Positions 42,790-52,639 of a DNA stretch of 64,000 nucleotides are shown piece after piece. Below the pieces are notes generated by a model. It made no database searches. It was not told where the DNA came from and saw nothing but the letters and a program-made list of their open reading frames with translations. Source of the DNA: Flavobacteriales bacterium UBA7468 (lineage in GTDB: Bacteria; Bacteroidota; Bacteroidia; Flavobacteriales_D; Crocinitomicaceae); contig DLPC01000023.1 in NCBI GenBank assembly GCA_002478565.1, positions 62,001 through 126,000 on the forward strand, in the 5' to 3' direction. How positions within the stretch are numbered: position 1 is the stretch's first letter; each line of letters begins with the position of its first letter. A program made the translations under genes and the position numbers.

Positions 42790-44364
42790 ATGAATCTGTA
42801 TAATGGTCCATGGACCTCTGCTGAAGCCGCCCACTTATTGCGTAGAGCGACATATGGAGCAAGTTTTCCCCAAATACAACTTGCCGTAAATGGAGGGATG
42901 CATGCTTGTGTTGCCCAGCTACTAAATATAACTCCAATTAACGAACCTTTGGCCTATGATCCAGGTGAGCAAATTGTTGCCTTTGGCCAATCATGGGTCA
43001 ATGCGGTGTATCCGGCCGATGTCACGGCTAATCAGCAAACAGAAGCTGCGCGTCGCAAATCATTGGGCGCCTGGCTGATGCAAAACATTAATCAGGAGCA
43101 GCTAAATCTTACTCAAAAAATGCAATTTTTTTGGCAAAATCATTTTGGCGTAACAAGTTCTGGTGATGCAAGAGCCATGTATCAGTTCTTGAATCTACTG
43201 CATCAAAATGCGTTGGGAAATGTCAAAAATCTTGTCAAAGAGGTGGCAACTGATCCTTGTATGCTCGTTTTTCTCAATGGCTCAACAAATACTGTATTTT
43301 CTCCAAATGAGAACTTTTCGCGCGAATTATTAGAGTTGTTTTCTATTGGAAAGGGTCCGCAGGTTGCCGCTGGCGATTACACGAATTACACGGAACAAGA
43401 TGTTGCGGAAGGTGCTAAAATATTCACTGGTTTTATAGTTCAAGGAGTCAGGAGTTCGACTCAAAGCCAAGTGACCAGTCAATTTATGCCCCAACTCCAC
43501 GATTCTTCTACAAAAGTACTTTCTTATCATTTTGGAAATCAGACTTTATCAGCAAATGGAGCACAAGAACACCTCGATTACATTGACCTTATTTTCGCCC
43601 AACCTGAAACTGCAAAGTATATCTGTCGCAAATTATACCGTTATTTTGTCAATTACGATATTTCAACTTGGGTTGAAACCAATATCATTGCTGCAATGGC
43701 TCAAATTTTGGTGAATAATAATTACGAAATAGCGCCTGTTCTTGAAGCATTGTTTAAAAGCGAACATTTTTACGATACCAGTGTAAGAGGAGCCATTATT
43801 AAATCACCATTTGAAGCTGTTTTTTCCATGCTTAATAGCACTGGGTCTGTGGTAAATTTTGATTTGCAAACATCTTCACAAATGTATTTGACCATGTACA
43901 CTTTGGCAGATCAAATGGGCCAGGAGTACGCTGCGCCGCCAAGCGTAGCGGGTTGGACCGCCTATTACCAAGCGCCGGCTTTTACAAAACTCTGGATCAA
44001 TTCAACGTATCTGAAGAAAAGATTCGATGTAGCCTTACTCATGACGACCAATGGCCTGACACTCAACAATCAAAACTTTTCCTTGAACTTCTTAGGGCTG
44101 CTGAATGGTTTATCTGCACCGGCAGCTGCCCCAACGGTTATCCAAGATCTTTGTACTGTTTTCTGTCCAAAAGTAATTGATCCGGCTGACCAACTTTATT
44201 TGAAGAGTTTACTCACAGGCGGTTTGCCAGATTTTGAATGGACGCTTCAATACAATGAGTACCTGGCAGACCCTACCAATCCAACGTTTTACAATCCGGT
44301 CATTCTACGTGTAAAAGCTGTGCTCAACACCTTGTTTAGAATGCCTCAATTCCATGTGTGCTGA
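42790..44364 (+). CDS. DUF1800 family protein
   Basis: The 524 residues match DUF1800: N-terminal AEAAHLLRRATYGAS, then MQFFWQNHFGVTSS, NFSRELLELFSIG, EQDVAEGAKIFTGF and KSPFEAVFSMLNSTG. These proteins are widespread with DUF1501 partners but have no settled biochemical role. No N-terminal signal peptide is visible. Its TGA stop overlaps the ATG of the DUF1501 gene by one base (TGATG), so the two are translated together. Confidence 0.88.
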   Translation: MNLYNGPWTSAEAAHLLRRATYGASFPQIQLAVNGGMHACVAQLLNITPINEPLAYDPGEQIVAFGQSWVNAVYPADVTANQQTEAARRKSLGAWLMQNINQEQLNLTQKMQFFWQNHFGVTSSGDARAMYQFLNLLHQNALGNVKNLVKEVATDPCMLVFLNGSTNTVFSPNENFSRELLELFSIGKGPQVAAGDYTNYTEQDVAEGAKIFTGFIVQGVRSSTQSQVTSQFMPQLHDSSTKVLSYHFGNQTLSANGAQEHLDYIDLIFAQPETAKYICRKLYRYFVNYDISTWVETNIIAAMAQILVNNNYEIAPVLEALFKSEHFYDTSVRGAIIKSPFEAVFSMLNSTGSVVNFDLQTSSQMYLTMYTLADQMGQEYAAPPSVAGWTAYYQAPAFTKLWINSTYLKKRFDVALLMTTNGLTLNNQNFSLNFLGLLNGLSAPAAAPTVIQDLCTVFCPKVIDPADQLYLKSLLTGGLPDFEWTLQYNEYLADPTNPTFYNPVILRVKAVLNTLFRMPQFHVC

Positions 44365-45914
44365 TGAAAAGAAGAGCTTTTTTAAAAAATGGCGCACTCG
44401 CCAGTATTTCTTTGCCATTCGTGCAAAATGGCTTTTCGATGCAGGCCATCGCTAAAGAACTTTTTTCAGTGCCCAAAAGTGCTGAAGATAAAGTATTGGT
44501 CTTGATTCGTATGAACGGTGGAAATGATGGACTGAACATGGTGTTCCCAAGAGATCAATATGCGGAATTGGTGGTGCAAAGAGCCAATATGTTGGTCCCT
44601 GAAAATTCAATATTGCCCCTAACAAACACAGTAGGTTTACATCCTAAAATGACTGGCATGCAGACCTTATTCAACGAGGGTAAACTGTCCATTATTCAAA
44701 ATGTAGGATATCCAGAACCCAATCGTTCGCATTTTCGATCCATGGATATTTGGACGACAGGTTCCCTAGACATCAATCAGACAAGTGGTTGGCTTGGTCG
44801 TTATTTTGAGTCGACCTATCCGAATTTTCCTGATGCCTACCCAAATGTTGATTATCCTGATCCATTTGCCATCTCAATGGGCTCTGAGGTTTCTGCTACT
44901 TGTCAAGGATTGGTCGGAAATTTTAGCCATGCGCTTTCAGATCCCTTCAGTAGTTCTTCGCTTCCTTTGACTCCTGTAGTTAATGATGGCACCTACTATG
45001 GCTCCCAAATTGAATACATCTCAACGCTGATCAACCAAACCAACGAATATGGTCAACAAATCAATAGCGCAGCGGTGGCGGGTAATTCTTTGTCGAATCT
45101 TTACGACCCTCAAAACCCACTGGCTGTTCAATTGAAATATGTTGCACAAATGATATCTGGTGGTCTTAAAACCAAAGTATATATTTTAAATGTCAATGGA
45201 TTTGATACCCATGATGCACAGGTTGATGCACTGGATTTCAAGGAAGGGGTACATGCCAATTTATTGCAACGCATCTCGGATGCCGTTCGGGCTTTTCAAC
45301 ACGACCTTCAGTTACTAGGGCTGGAACAACGTGTAGCGGGCCTTACTTTTTCTGAATTTGGGCGTCAGATTGCAAGTAATGGAAGTATGGGAACGGATCA
45401 TGGAGACGCCGCCCCGTTAATTTTGTTTGGTTCATGTATCAGTTCTGGTATCATCGGAACCAACCCACAAATTCCAAATCAAATTAATAGTCAGGCAGGC
45501 ATTCCAATGGAGATCGACTTCAGAGATGTTTATGCGAGTTTACTCAAAGATTGGTTTGAAGTTGATCCGAACCAAATTCAAGGATTGTTCGAACAAAACA
45601 TCAGCTACCTCGATCTTTTACAAGGATGCACCAATTCAATTACACAACAGGAAACATTTAGCGCTCAAAAAGCATTGGTGTTCCCAAATCCGAGCCTGAG
45701 TAAGCACCAACTAAGGTTTAATAGCGCTGGAGCGCACTATGAAATATTTTTGGTCGATCAGCAGGGTAAAGTGATGGCAAAAGTCCTTGACAGCTTTGTT
45801 CAGGCAGGGGTATTTAACCAAAGCTTTGAAGTTTCTTTGTTGCCTCAGGGAAGCTATTACTACCTGCTTAAATCAGCAGCTCATCAAGAATTGGTAGCTT
45901 TTCAAAAGATCTAA
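44364..45914 (+). CDS. DUF1501 family protein with Tat-like signal and T9SS type A sorting domain
   Basis: The 516-residue protein has a twin-arginine-like start, MKRRAFLKNGALASISLPF. The DUF1501 core is visible: VLIRMNGGNDGLNMVFP, NRSHFRSMDIWTTG, TSGWLGRYF, VNGFDTHDAQV and LTFSEFGRQIASNGSMGTDH, which resembles the sulfatase/alkaline phosphatase-like metal site. The last ~80 residues (LVFPNPSLSKHQLRF ... LPQGSYYYLLKS) form a T9SS sorting domain. It probably acts outside the cytoplasm with its DUF1800 partner. A GTG six bases upstream is an unlikely alternative start. Confidence 0.86.
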   Translation: MKRRAFLKNGALASISLPFVQNGFSMQAIAKELFSVPKSAEDKVLVLIRMNGGNDGLNMVFPRDQYAELVVQRANMLVPENSILPLTNTVGLHPKMTGMQTLFNEGKLSIIQNVGYPEPNRSHFRSMDIWTTGSLDINQTSGWLGRYFESTYPNFPDAYPNVDYPDPFAISMGSEVSATCQGLVGNFSHALSDPFSSSSLPLTPVVNDGTYYGSQIEYISTLINQTNEYGQQINSAAVAGNSLSNLYDPQNPLAVQLKYVAQMISGGLKTKVYILNVNGFDTHDAQVDALDFKEGVHANLLQRISDAVRAFQHDLQLLGLEQRVAGLTFSEFGRQIASNGSMGTDHGDAAPLILFGSCISSGIIGTNPQIPNQINSQAGIPMEIDFRDVYASLLKDWFEVDPNQIQGLFEQNISYLDLLQGCTNSITQQETFSAQKALVFPNPSLSKHQLRFNSAGAHYEIFLVDQQGKVMAKVLDSFVQAGVFNQSFEVSLLPQGSYYYLLKSAAHQELVAFQKI

Positions 45915-45920
45915 CTGCAT

Positions 45921-48218
45921 TTAATTGCCGCGCTGCAGCTGCTCCAAACGCTGTTGACGCTGCATTGGATTTTCTCTGGATTGCTCTTGCTTGTAAAGTT
46001 GATAGCGGGTAGGTTGCATTTGGCGTGGCCAAGTATTGTTATCGAGGTCGGTATCTGCTGTTTCTAAGAATGGATCTAGTCTGAAAGAAACAACAGGTTG
46101 CTCGTAGATAAATACTTTACTCACTTTTTGTTCTTCGATGCGCCAAATTTCTGCTGGAATTCTCTCTACTTTCTTAGAGCCGTCAGCGAAGGTGGCCTCA
46201 ATGATGAGTGGCATGACAATTCCACCGATGTTCTCAAAACTGAGCTCATAGAGTTGCTTACCTGCATTCAGGTATGCTAAATCTTCAGGGCTGGTTTTGG
46301 ATATAAAATTCTGATAAGCTTTGTCATCAAGCGCATCTACTTTGTAGAGGTCCCTTTTGGCGTAGAAATCATCAATGTTCGCATCCTTTTCATTGACTGT
46401 TTGTGTAATTGCTGTCTTGTTGCGTGTATCGCCAATAAATGCATCTTTTTGCTGTTGTTGGTTTTGTAAAAATGCTTTCTCTAGAGCAGGATTTTGCGTA
46501 TTGAGCTGAAACCACTTGACATCTGTGAGTGCGATATCCACGTTGTCTGTGGAGTAGAACCAAGCGCGCCAGAACCAATCTAGGTCAACCGCAGAGGCGT
46601 CTTCCATCGTTCTAAAGAAATCGGCAGGGGTAGGGTGCTTGAATGCCCAGCGTTCGCAGTAAGTTTTGAACGCGTAGTCAAAAAGTTCGCGGCCCATAAT
46701 GGTTTCTCTAAGGATATTCAATGCTGTAGCAGGTTTCCCGTAAGCATTGTTGCCGAACTGTTTGATCGATTCCGAATTGGTCATGATTGGTGAAATCCCG
46801 GATTTATCACCACGCATGTAGTCTGCGATGAGATACGCCGGTCCACGACGACTCGGATAACCTCTTTCCCATTCTTGTTCGGTGAGGTATTGTACAAATG
46901 TATTTAATCCTTCGTCCATCCAAGTCCATTGACGCTCGTCTGAATTGATGATCATTGGGAAGAAATTGTGCCCAACTTCGTGGATGATCACACCCCACAT
47001 GCCATATTTTTCACCCTCTGAATAGGTGCCGTCTGCTTCAGGGCGGCCTCCATTGAAGCAAATCATCGGATACTCCATGCCAATCCACTTAGAGTGGACC
47101 GAAATAGCTACAGGGTAAGGATAGTTGATGGTATACTTCGAATAAGTTTTGATGGTATGCGCAACCAATTTGGTAGAATAGCGCTCCCATAATGGATTAC
47201 CTTCTTTTGGGTAATAACTCATGCACAATACATCTTTATTGCCTACGGTTTGTTTTTGTGCATCCCAGATGAATTTTCTGGAAGTGGCAAAAGCGAAGTC
47301 ACGAACATTTGTCGCTTTGTATATCCAAGTTTTGGTTTGGGTACTCTTGTTCTTTTCTGCAGCTTCGGCTTCTGCTTGGGTCACAATCAGAACAGGGCTA
47401 TTCGATTTTTTAGCCAAATCATAACGCTTGCGTTGCTCGGCATTTAAAATGCTAGTATAATTTTGGCACTCTCCGGTTGCCGCAACGATGTGATCGGCGG
47501 GCACCGTTAAAGAAACTTCGTAATCACCGAAAGGCAAGGTGAATTCTCCGCGACCTAAAAATTGTTTGTTTTGCCAACCTGTTACATCGTTGTAAACACA
47601 CATTCTCGGAAAAAACTGGGCTATTGTATATAAATAGTTTTGGTCAGTTTCAAAATATTCGTACCCTGATCGGCCCCCAACTTGCATGCGGTCATTGATG
47701 TTATACCACCACTTGATTTGAAACGAAATGCTTTGACCAGGAAGTAGGGGTTTGGCAAGATCAATGCGCAGCATGGTTTTGTTGATGAAATAAGTCAACT
47801 TTTGACCGCTGGTACTGGTGATTTGTTCAATTTTAAAGCCCCCGTCATAGTTGAAATCGCGCTTGCGCAGGTCACCAACACTTTTGAAGTTTTCCATTTT
47901 TTCAACTTCAATCAGTTTGGTATCTGAATTTTCGTCGTAGATATTTTGATCGAGTTGTAACCAAAGGTAATCCAAACGATCGGGCGAGTTATTGGTGTAG
48001 GTTATGGTTTCAAAACCATCAAGACGTTGTTTATTGTCATCGAGCACCAAATTCATTTTGTAATCGGCCTTTTGTTGGTAATAAGCATGCCCTGGCGCTC
48101 CAGAAGCAGTTCGGTAAGAATTTGCTGTGGGTAACACTTGGTCGAGTTGCGCAAATTTTGACTGGGCAAAAGAAAAAGCTCCAAAAAAAAGCGTACTGGT
48201 TAGAATAAAGTTCTTCAT
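45921..48218 (-). CDS. M1 family zinc metallopeptidase, secreted
   Basis: This 765-residue aminopeptidase-type enzyme has a signal peptide (MKNFILTSTLFFGAFSFAQ). The substrate-anchoring motif is GMEYPMICFNGG (related to GAMEN). The zinc site is HEVGHNFFP, followed 18 residues later by the Glu of WMDEGLNTF: HExxH-x18-E. An Arg/Gln-rich tail ends the protein. It is probably periplasmic or surface-associated and cuts N-terminal residues from peptides for nutrition. It overlaps the DUF6702 gene by four bases; this pairing is common in Flavobacteriia. Confidence 0.92.
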   Translation of the reverse strand: MKNFILTSTLFFGAFSFAQSKFAQLDQVLPTANSYRTASGAPGHAYYQQKADYKMNLVLDDNKQRLDGFETITYTNNSPDRLDYLWLQLDQNIYDENSDTKLIEVEKMENFKSVGDLRKRDFNYDGGFKIEQITSTSGQKLTYFINKTMLRIDLAKPLLPGQSISFQIKWWYNINDRMQVGGRSGYEYFETDQNYLYTIAQFFPRMCVYNDVTGWQNKQFLGRGEFTLPFGDYEVSLTVPADHIVAATGECQNYTSILNAEQRKRYDLAKKSNSPVLIVTQAEAEAAEKNKSTQTKTWIYKATNVRDFAFATSRKFIWDAQKQTVGNKDVLCMSYYPKEGNPLWERYSTKLVAHTIKTYSKYTINYPYPVAISVHSKWIGMEYPMICFNGGRPEADGTYSEGEKYGMWGVIIHEVGHNFFPMIINSDERQWTWMDEGLNTFVQYLTEQEWERGYPSRRGPAYLIADYMRGDKSGISPIMTNSESIKQFGNNAYGKPATALNILRETIMGRELFDYAFKTYCERWAFKHPTPADFFRTMEDASAVDLDWFWRAWFYSTDNVDIALTDVKWFQLNTQNPALEKAFLQNQQQQKDAFIGDTRNKTAITQTVNEKDANIDDFYAKRDLYKVDALDDKAYQNFISKTSPEDLAYLNAGKQLYELSFENIGGIVMPLIIEATFADGSKKVERIPAEIWRIEEQKVSKVFIYEQPVVSFRLDPFLETADTDLDNNTWPRQMQPTRYQLYKQEQSRENPMQRQQRLEQLQRGN

Positions 48219-48751
48219 GGCTTGATAGGTAAATTTTGAATTAAATTTCCAGGTATAAAATTCAAAGTGTATTTGTTTTCTCTGTAATAAAAGGTAAGCT
48301 TGTTTTGCTGAAGAGGATAAACGTCTAACAGCGCATCAAATTGAATGCTTAATGGGGTGTAGATAGCGTGGGCAGGTGCCGAGATAAAACACTCTATGGT
48401 GCCATTAAGCTGAGGTACAATTCCTTCTAAAATAAATTCGCTTTGGCAAAAGGCGTCTATCGCGTTTGAATCGAGCGCACAGCCATAAGATATATTGATG
48501 TGTTGGTTAATATAGCGTTCGAGTTGTGTTCTGATGGGTGATGCTTCGTCACTTGAAGCTAGTTTTCCTATCAAATTTCCTTTCGGATCAAGTGCTTTTT
48601 CAAGATCATGGGTCGTGAATATCAGGGTACCTTCAAAGCGATTGGTCAGTTCATTTAAACTCAGCTCGGCATAGGCAAAATAGAATTCATGTGCCATGGA
48701 TTCTTGATGGGCACTCAATGTTAAGAAAAATGCAAGGGCAAATTTGAGCAT
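48215..48751 (-). CDS. DUF6702-like secreted protein
   Basis: The 178 residues begin with a signal peptide (MLKFALAFFLTLSAHQESMA) and then HEFYFAYAELSLNELTNRFEG, the opening typical of DUF6702. The rest is beta-rich (LTFYYRENKYTLNFIPG). It has no known activity. It precedes the M1 peptidase gene with an ATGA overlap and is likely cotranslated with it, so a partner role for the peptidase is plausible. Confidence 0.75.
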   Translation of the reverse strand: MLKFALAFFLTLSAHQESMAHEFYFAYAELSLNELTNRFEGTLIFTTHDLEKALDPKGNLIGKLASSDEASPIRTQLERYINQHINISYGCALDSNAIDAFCQSEFILEGIVPQLNGTIECFISAPAHAIYTPLSIQFDALLDVYPLQQNKLTFYYRENKYTLNFIPGNLIQNLPIKP

Positions 48752-48792
48752 GGTTACGAAAATACAAAAAGAGATTCAATTGGCATGAAAAT

Positions 48793-48820
48793 AAAAGTCC
48801 CGCGCAAGGCGGGACTTTCA
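48793..48820 (-). terminator. terminator after the LysM gene
   Basis: The stem AAAGTCCCGC/GCGGGACTTT has a five-base loop, with a partly T-rich tail on the minus strand. It lies 54 bases beyond the LysM gene stop. Confidence 0.75.
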
Positions 48821-48873
48821 AACAAACAACAAACAATCCCTGCAAGCCCCATGCGGCTGAATGCAGGAATACT

Positions 48874-49155
48874 TTATTCTCCTTGATTGAGTTGTTTGTC
48901 CGGAGAAGTGCCACGAAGAGCACTGTGTTTTTGCAGATAAACCCAGCTTCCGGTAACCAGGTAGTCTGCTTTAGGATCAAAATTATTGTAACGATGCAGT
49001 TGATTCAGTGTAAGCCCGTATTCTTTGGCTATGGAGTAGGCTGTTTGCCCTTCTTTCACCTGAATTTTTTGAATAGGTTTCTTGGGAAGATCAGCCTTTG
49101 CCTGGTTACCAAGCCAAAGCGCAGCAAAAAACACCACAAAAAATAAATACTTCAT
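48874..49155 (-). CDS. small secreted LysM-domain protein
   Basis: The 93 residues have a signal peptide (MKYLFFVVFFAALWLGNQAKA) followed by one LysM domain (IQVKEGQTAYSIAKEYGLTL, NQLHRYNNFDP). LysM binds the glycan strands of peptidoglycan. No catalytic domain is attached. It may anchor or modulate cell-wall activity. It is a single gene followed by its own terminator. Confidence 0.85.
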   Translation of the reverse strand: MKYLFFVVFFAALWLGNQAKADLPKKPIQKIQVKEGQTAYSIAKEYGLTLNQLHRYNNFDPKADYLVTGSWVYLQKHSALRGTSPDKQLNQGE

Positions 49156-49326
49156 GTGAGCTCTAAACGGGTCTTGCTCAGAAATGGTTACATTGTCAGT
49201 TCACTTTTTGATTTTGAAGCGGCTAATCTGCAATTTTGACATTAAAGTTGGTCTGATTCGGAAATAATGTCTTGAATTTTTGCTTTGGTTTGAGCTTTGA
49301 GCACCCATACCAAAATAGTTTGCATC

Positions 49327-51951
49327 ATGGAAACAGAAAAATTCACACATAGGGCACAAGAAATACTTTTTCATGCCCAACATAGTGCGCAAGAGCGTAG
49401 CCAACAAGCGCTTGAACCAGGGCATCTTTTACTTGCCTTATTGGAACAAGATCAGGATATAATTCCTTTTTTATTAAAGAAAAATAATTTGAATGCGGCT
49501 TTGCTGCTCAAGACTGTTACTCAAATTGTCGCTTCTTACCCCAAAGTATCTGGCGCCCAACAGCTCTATGCCAGTACCGATTTTCAAAATGTAGTCAATC
49601 GGGCCATGACTTTGAGTCAAGAATTAAAGGACCAATATGTGTCCATTGAAATTTTGTTTCTTGCCTTGGTTGGTGGCAAAGACCAAGTAGCCAAACTGCT
49701 GCAAGATCAACAGTTACAAATCCCGAACTTAAAACAACAAATTATGGAACTTAGAAATGGAGAAAGCGTCAAAGTGCCTCAGCAAGATGCCAATTACCAG
49801 TCCCTAGAAAAATTTGCCAAAAATTTAAATGCATTGGCTCAGGCCGGTAAATTAGATCCTGTAATTGGGCGCGATGACGAAATCAGGAGGGTTTTACAAA
49901 TATTGACACGCCGTACCAAAAACAACCCGATCTTAATCGGTGAACCTGGCGTGGGTAAAACGGCAATTGCTGAAGGATTGGCACATCGCATCATTAATGG
50001 AGATGTTCCAGAAAATTTAAAGAACAAGACGGTCTACTCATTAGATATGGGAGCGCTCGTGGCGGGTGCTAAATACAAAGGTGAGTTTGAAGAGCGTCTG
50101 AAGTCAGTAGTGAAGGAAGTGATTGCAGCTGAAGGTGAAATTATTTTGTTCATCGATGAAATCCATACTTTAGTAGGTGCTGGAGGTGGAGAAGGCGCAA
50201 TGGATGCTGCTAATATTTTAAAACCAGCTTTGGCCAGAGGGGAATTAAGAGCGGTAGGCGCTACGACACTCAATGAATATCAAAAATACTTTGAAAAGGA
50301 CAAAGCACTCGTCCGTCGCTTTCAAACCGTATTAGTTGATGAACCTTCAACCGAAGACGCTATTTCCATATTGCGTGGCATCAAAGAAAAATATGAGAAC
50401 CATCATAAAGTGCTCATCAAAGACGCCGCAATTATTGCAGCAGTAGAGCTTTCTCAACGCTATATTACTGACAGACACTTGCCTGATAAAGCCATAGATC
50501 TCATTGACGAAGCTGCTTCAAAACTGCGCATGGAAATCAATTCTAAACCCGAAGAGTTGGACGAAGTGGAGCGCAAGATCATGCAATTAGAAATTGAAAA
50601 AGCCGCCATACTCAGAGAAAACGACGAAAAACGCTCAGTAGCAGTAGGGCAAGAACTCGCCGAGCTCAACGAGCAAAGAATGGCCCTGCAAACAAGGTGG
50701 CAAGCTGAGAAAGACATCATTGATGGCATTCAAAAAACAAAGGAGCTCATCGAGGCCTTGAAGTTTGAAGCCGATGCTGCAGAACGCAACGGTGACTACG
50801 GAAAAGTAGCTGAACTGCGCTATGGTAAGATCAAAGAAGAAGAGCAGCGCTTGGAGGATATGAAGCTGGCGCAGGTCAAGATTGAAGGCGAGCGAAAATT
50901 AATCAAAGAAGAAGTTGCGGTGGAAGAAATCGCTGAAGTTGTTGCTAAATGGACCGGTATTCCGGTGAGTAAAATGCTTGAGAGTGAGCTCAATAAATTA
51001 TTGCGGTTAGAAGATGAATTACACAAACGTGTGGTGGGTCAAGAAGAAGCTATTGTGGCGCTCTCTGACGCCATTCGCAGAAGTAGGGCAGGTTTGCAAG
51101 ACGCCAAACGCCCAATTGGTTCTTTTATTTTCTTGGGAACAACCGGAGTAGGTAAAACCGAACTCGCCAAAGCGCTCGCGGCTTATTTGTTCAACGACGA
51201 AAACGCACTAACGCGCATCGACATGAGTGAATACCAAGAAAAGCACACAGTAAGTAGACTCGTAGGAGCGCCTCCGGGATACGTTGGATATGAAGAAGGT
51301 GGGCAACTCACAGAAGCCGTCAGACGCAAACCTTATTCAATTGTATTACTCGACGAAATTGAAAAAGCGCATCCAGATGTCTTCAATATTTTATTGCAAG
51401 TGCTCGACGATGGTCGTTTGACAGACAATAAGGGCAGATTAGTCAATTTCAAAAATACCTTGATCATCATGACTTCTAATTTAGGATCACAACTGATACA
51501 CGAGCGTTTTGAAAAAGTCAAAGAAAGCGACTATCCTGAAGTTGCTGAAACTACAAGAATTGAAGTACTCGAGTTGCTCAAGCAAAATATCAGGCCAGAA
51601 TTTTTAAATCGCATTGACGAGCAAATATTGTTTTTGCCACTCACTAGAAGCAATGTTGCAGAAATTGTTCAAATTCAATTAAAAGCACTCAAGGAAAAGC
51701 TCAAAGATTTAGGAGTTCATTTGGTTGTGTCTCCGGAAGCATTTGACCATATTTTGGAACTTGGTTATGATCCATTTTTTGGAGCAAGGCCAGTCAAAAG
51801 AGTGATTCAAAAACAGGTGCTCAATGAGTTGTCGAAGGCACTATTGGCACAAACTGTAGACAAAACCCAAAATGTGGTGATGGATATGTTTGATGGCAAG
51901 ATCGTGTTTAGAAAGCCCATACATGCCATTGAAGAGCAGCTGGTGGACTAA
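49327..51951 (+). CDS. clpB: ClpB disaggregase
   Basis: This ATP-dependent chaperone of 874 residues resolves protein aggregates with DnaK. The N domain (FTHRAQEILFHAQHSAQERS) is followed by AAA-1 with GEPGVGKTAIAEGLA and LFIDEIHTLVGAGG. The coiled-coil M domain spans ~400-520 (LDEVERKIMQLEIEKA), and AAA-2 has GTTGVGKTELAKAL and VLLDEIEKAHPDVFNILLQV. The ATG at 49327 gives METEKFTHRA; the TTG at 49297 is not supported. No CIRCE-type repeat was noticed upstream. Confidence 0.96.
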   Translation: METEKFTHRAQEILFHAQHSAQERSQQALEPGHLLLALLEQDQDIIPFLLKKNNLNAALLLKTVTQIVASYPKVSGAQQLYASTDFQNVVNRAMTLSQELKDQYVSIEILFLALVGGKDQVAKLLQDQQLQIPNLKQQIMELRNGESVKVPQQDANYQSLEKFAKNLNALAQAGKLDPVIGRDDEIRRVLQILTRRTKNNPILIGEPGVGKTAIAEGLAHRIINGDVPENLKNKTVYSLDMGALVAGAKYKGEFEERLKSVVKEVIAAEGEIILFIDEIHTLVGAGGGEGAMDAANILKPALARGELRAVGATTLNEYQKYFEKDKALVRRFQTVLVDEPSTEDAISILRGIKEKYENHHKVLIKDAAIIAAVELSQRYITDRHLPDKAIDLIDEAASKLRMEINSKPEELDEVERKIMQLEIEKAAILRENDEKRSVAVGQELAELNEQRMALQTRWQAEKDIIDGIQKTKELIEALKFEADAAERNGDYGKVAELRYGKIKEEEQRLEDMKLAQVKIEGERKLIKEEVAVEEIAEVVAKWTGIPVSKMLESELNKLLRLEDELHKRVVGQEEAIVALSDAIRRSRAGLQDAKRPIGSFIFLGTTGVGKTELAKALAAYLFNDENALTRIDMSEYQEKHTVSRLVGAPPGYVGYEEGGQLTEAVRRKPYSIVLLDEIEKAHPDVFNILLQVLDDGRLTDNKGRLVNFKNTLIIMTSNLGSQLIHERFEKVKESDYPEVAETTRIEVLELLKQNIRPEFLNRIDEQILFLPLTRSNVAEIVQIQLKALKEKLKDLGVHLVVSPEAFDHILELGYDPFFGARPVKRVIQKQVLNELSKALLAQTVDKTQNVVMDMFDGKIVFRKPIHAIEEQLVD

Positions 51952-51968
51952 CAGACATTCGTTTAAAC

Positions 51969-52505
51969 CTACAGACGGAATTTTTTGAAAAAGGCATCCC
52001 AGTCCCAAACAAAATTGGAAACAACTTCATCCATTCGTTTGAGAAACAAGGGGTTGGGTGCCTGCATTTTTTTGAAATACTCGTCTTGGTATTCGTAGAG
52101 CTCGTATTTGTGAAAGATTGCCTTTGACATGCCGTAAATCCAGTTTTTGGATGGATGATTCACGCGCATGATGAAGCTTTGGTATTCTCGAATCATTTGT
52201 TGAAATGCATAGAGTTCCATTTCATAAACCCGCGCTAATTTTTCAAAAATGAGGTGTTCAACCCTAGCTGCTTGATCTGGTTCGAAGGTGCTTTCTAAAA
52301 AAGATAAGTTGCCTACAATAATGATCAAGCCAAAGTGGCCGCTATCTGAGGGTGCAATTTGTGGAGAGCGAATAAATGCGCTGTCTTCGTTGATCATGGC
52401 GGCAACTTCAGCAAAACCTTTGTCAACACTGTCAAAGATGCCATTGATAAATACGTTGGCAACTTGGTTGTCGGTCAATTTTTTCTTGGTAAATGAACTG
52501 AACAT
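51969..52505 (-). CDS. conserved-looking protein of unknown function
   Basis: I do not recognise this family. The 178 residues are soluble, with no signal peptide or membrane helix. The N-terminal half contains hydrophobic strands (GHFGLIIIVGNLSFLESTF) and the C-terminal half is aromatic-rich and helical (NWIYGMSKAIFHKYELYEY, NFVWDWDAFFKKFRL). The -7 element at 52529-52536 lies only two bases from an ATG at 52526, so the ATG at 52505 is more plausible. It is convergent with clpB. Confidence 0.6.
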   Translation of the reverse strand: MFSSFTKKKLTDNQVANVFINGIFDSVDKGFAEVAAMINEDSAFIRSPQIAPSDSGHFGLIIIVGNLSFLESTFEPDQAARVEHLIFEKLARVYEMELYAFQQMIREYQSFIMRVNHPSKNWIYGMSKAIFHKYELYEYQDEYFKKMQAPNPLFLKRMDEVVSNFVWDWDAFFKKFRL

Positions 52506-52528
52506 GTTGAAATTGGTTTGCTTCATTA

Positions 52529-52536
52529 CAAATTTA
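52529..52536 (-). promoter_or_regulatory. -7 element (TAAATTTG) for the unknown gene
   Basis: It is an exact TAnnTTTG match. The implied transcription start falls within or after the upstream ATG, which supports the start at 52505. Confidence 0.55.
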
Positions 52537-52617
52537 ACATTCACTTTAGCGCTTGCAACCGAGACAAAAAGTGCTTTATCAACTGAGTTTTCAACAAGAA
52601 AAGCGCAAAAATCACCT

Positions 52618-52625
52618 TAACTTTG
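52618..52625 (+). promoter_or_regulatory. -7 element (TAACTTTG) for the cyclophilin gene
   Basis: It is an exact TAnnTTTG match, 14 bases before the ATG. Confidence 0.6.
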
Positions 52626-52639
52626 CAAAAAATTAAAAT

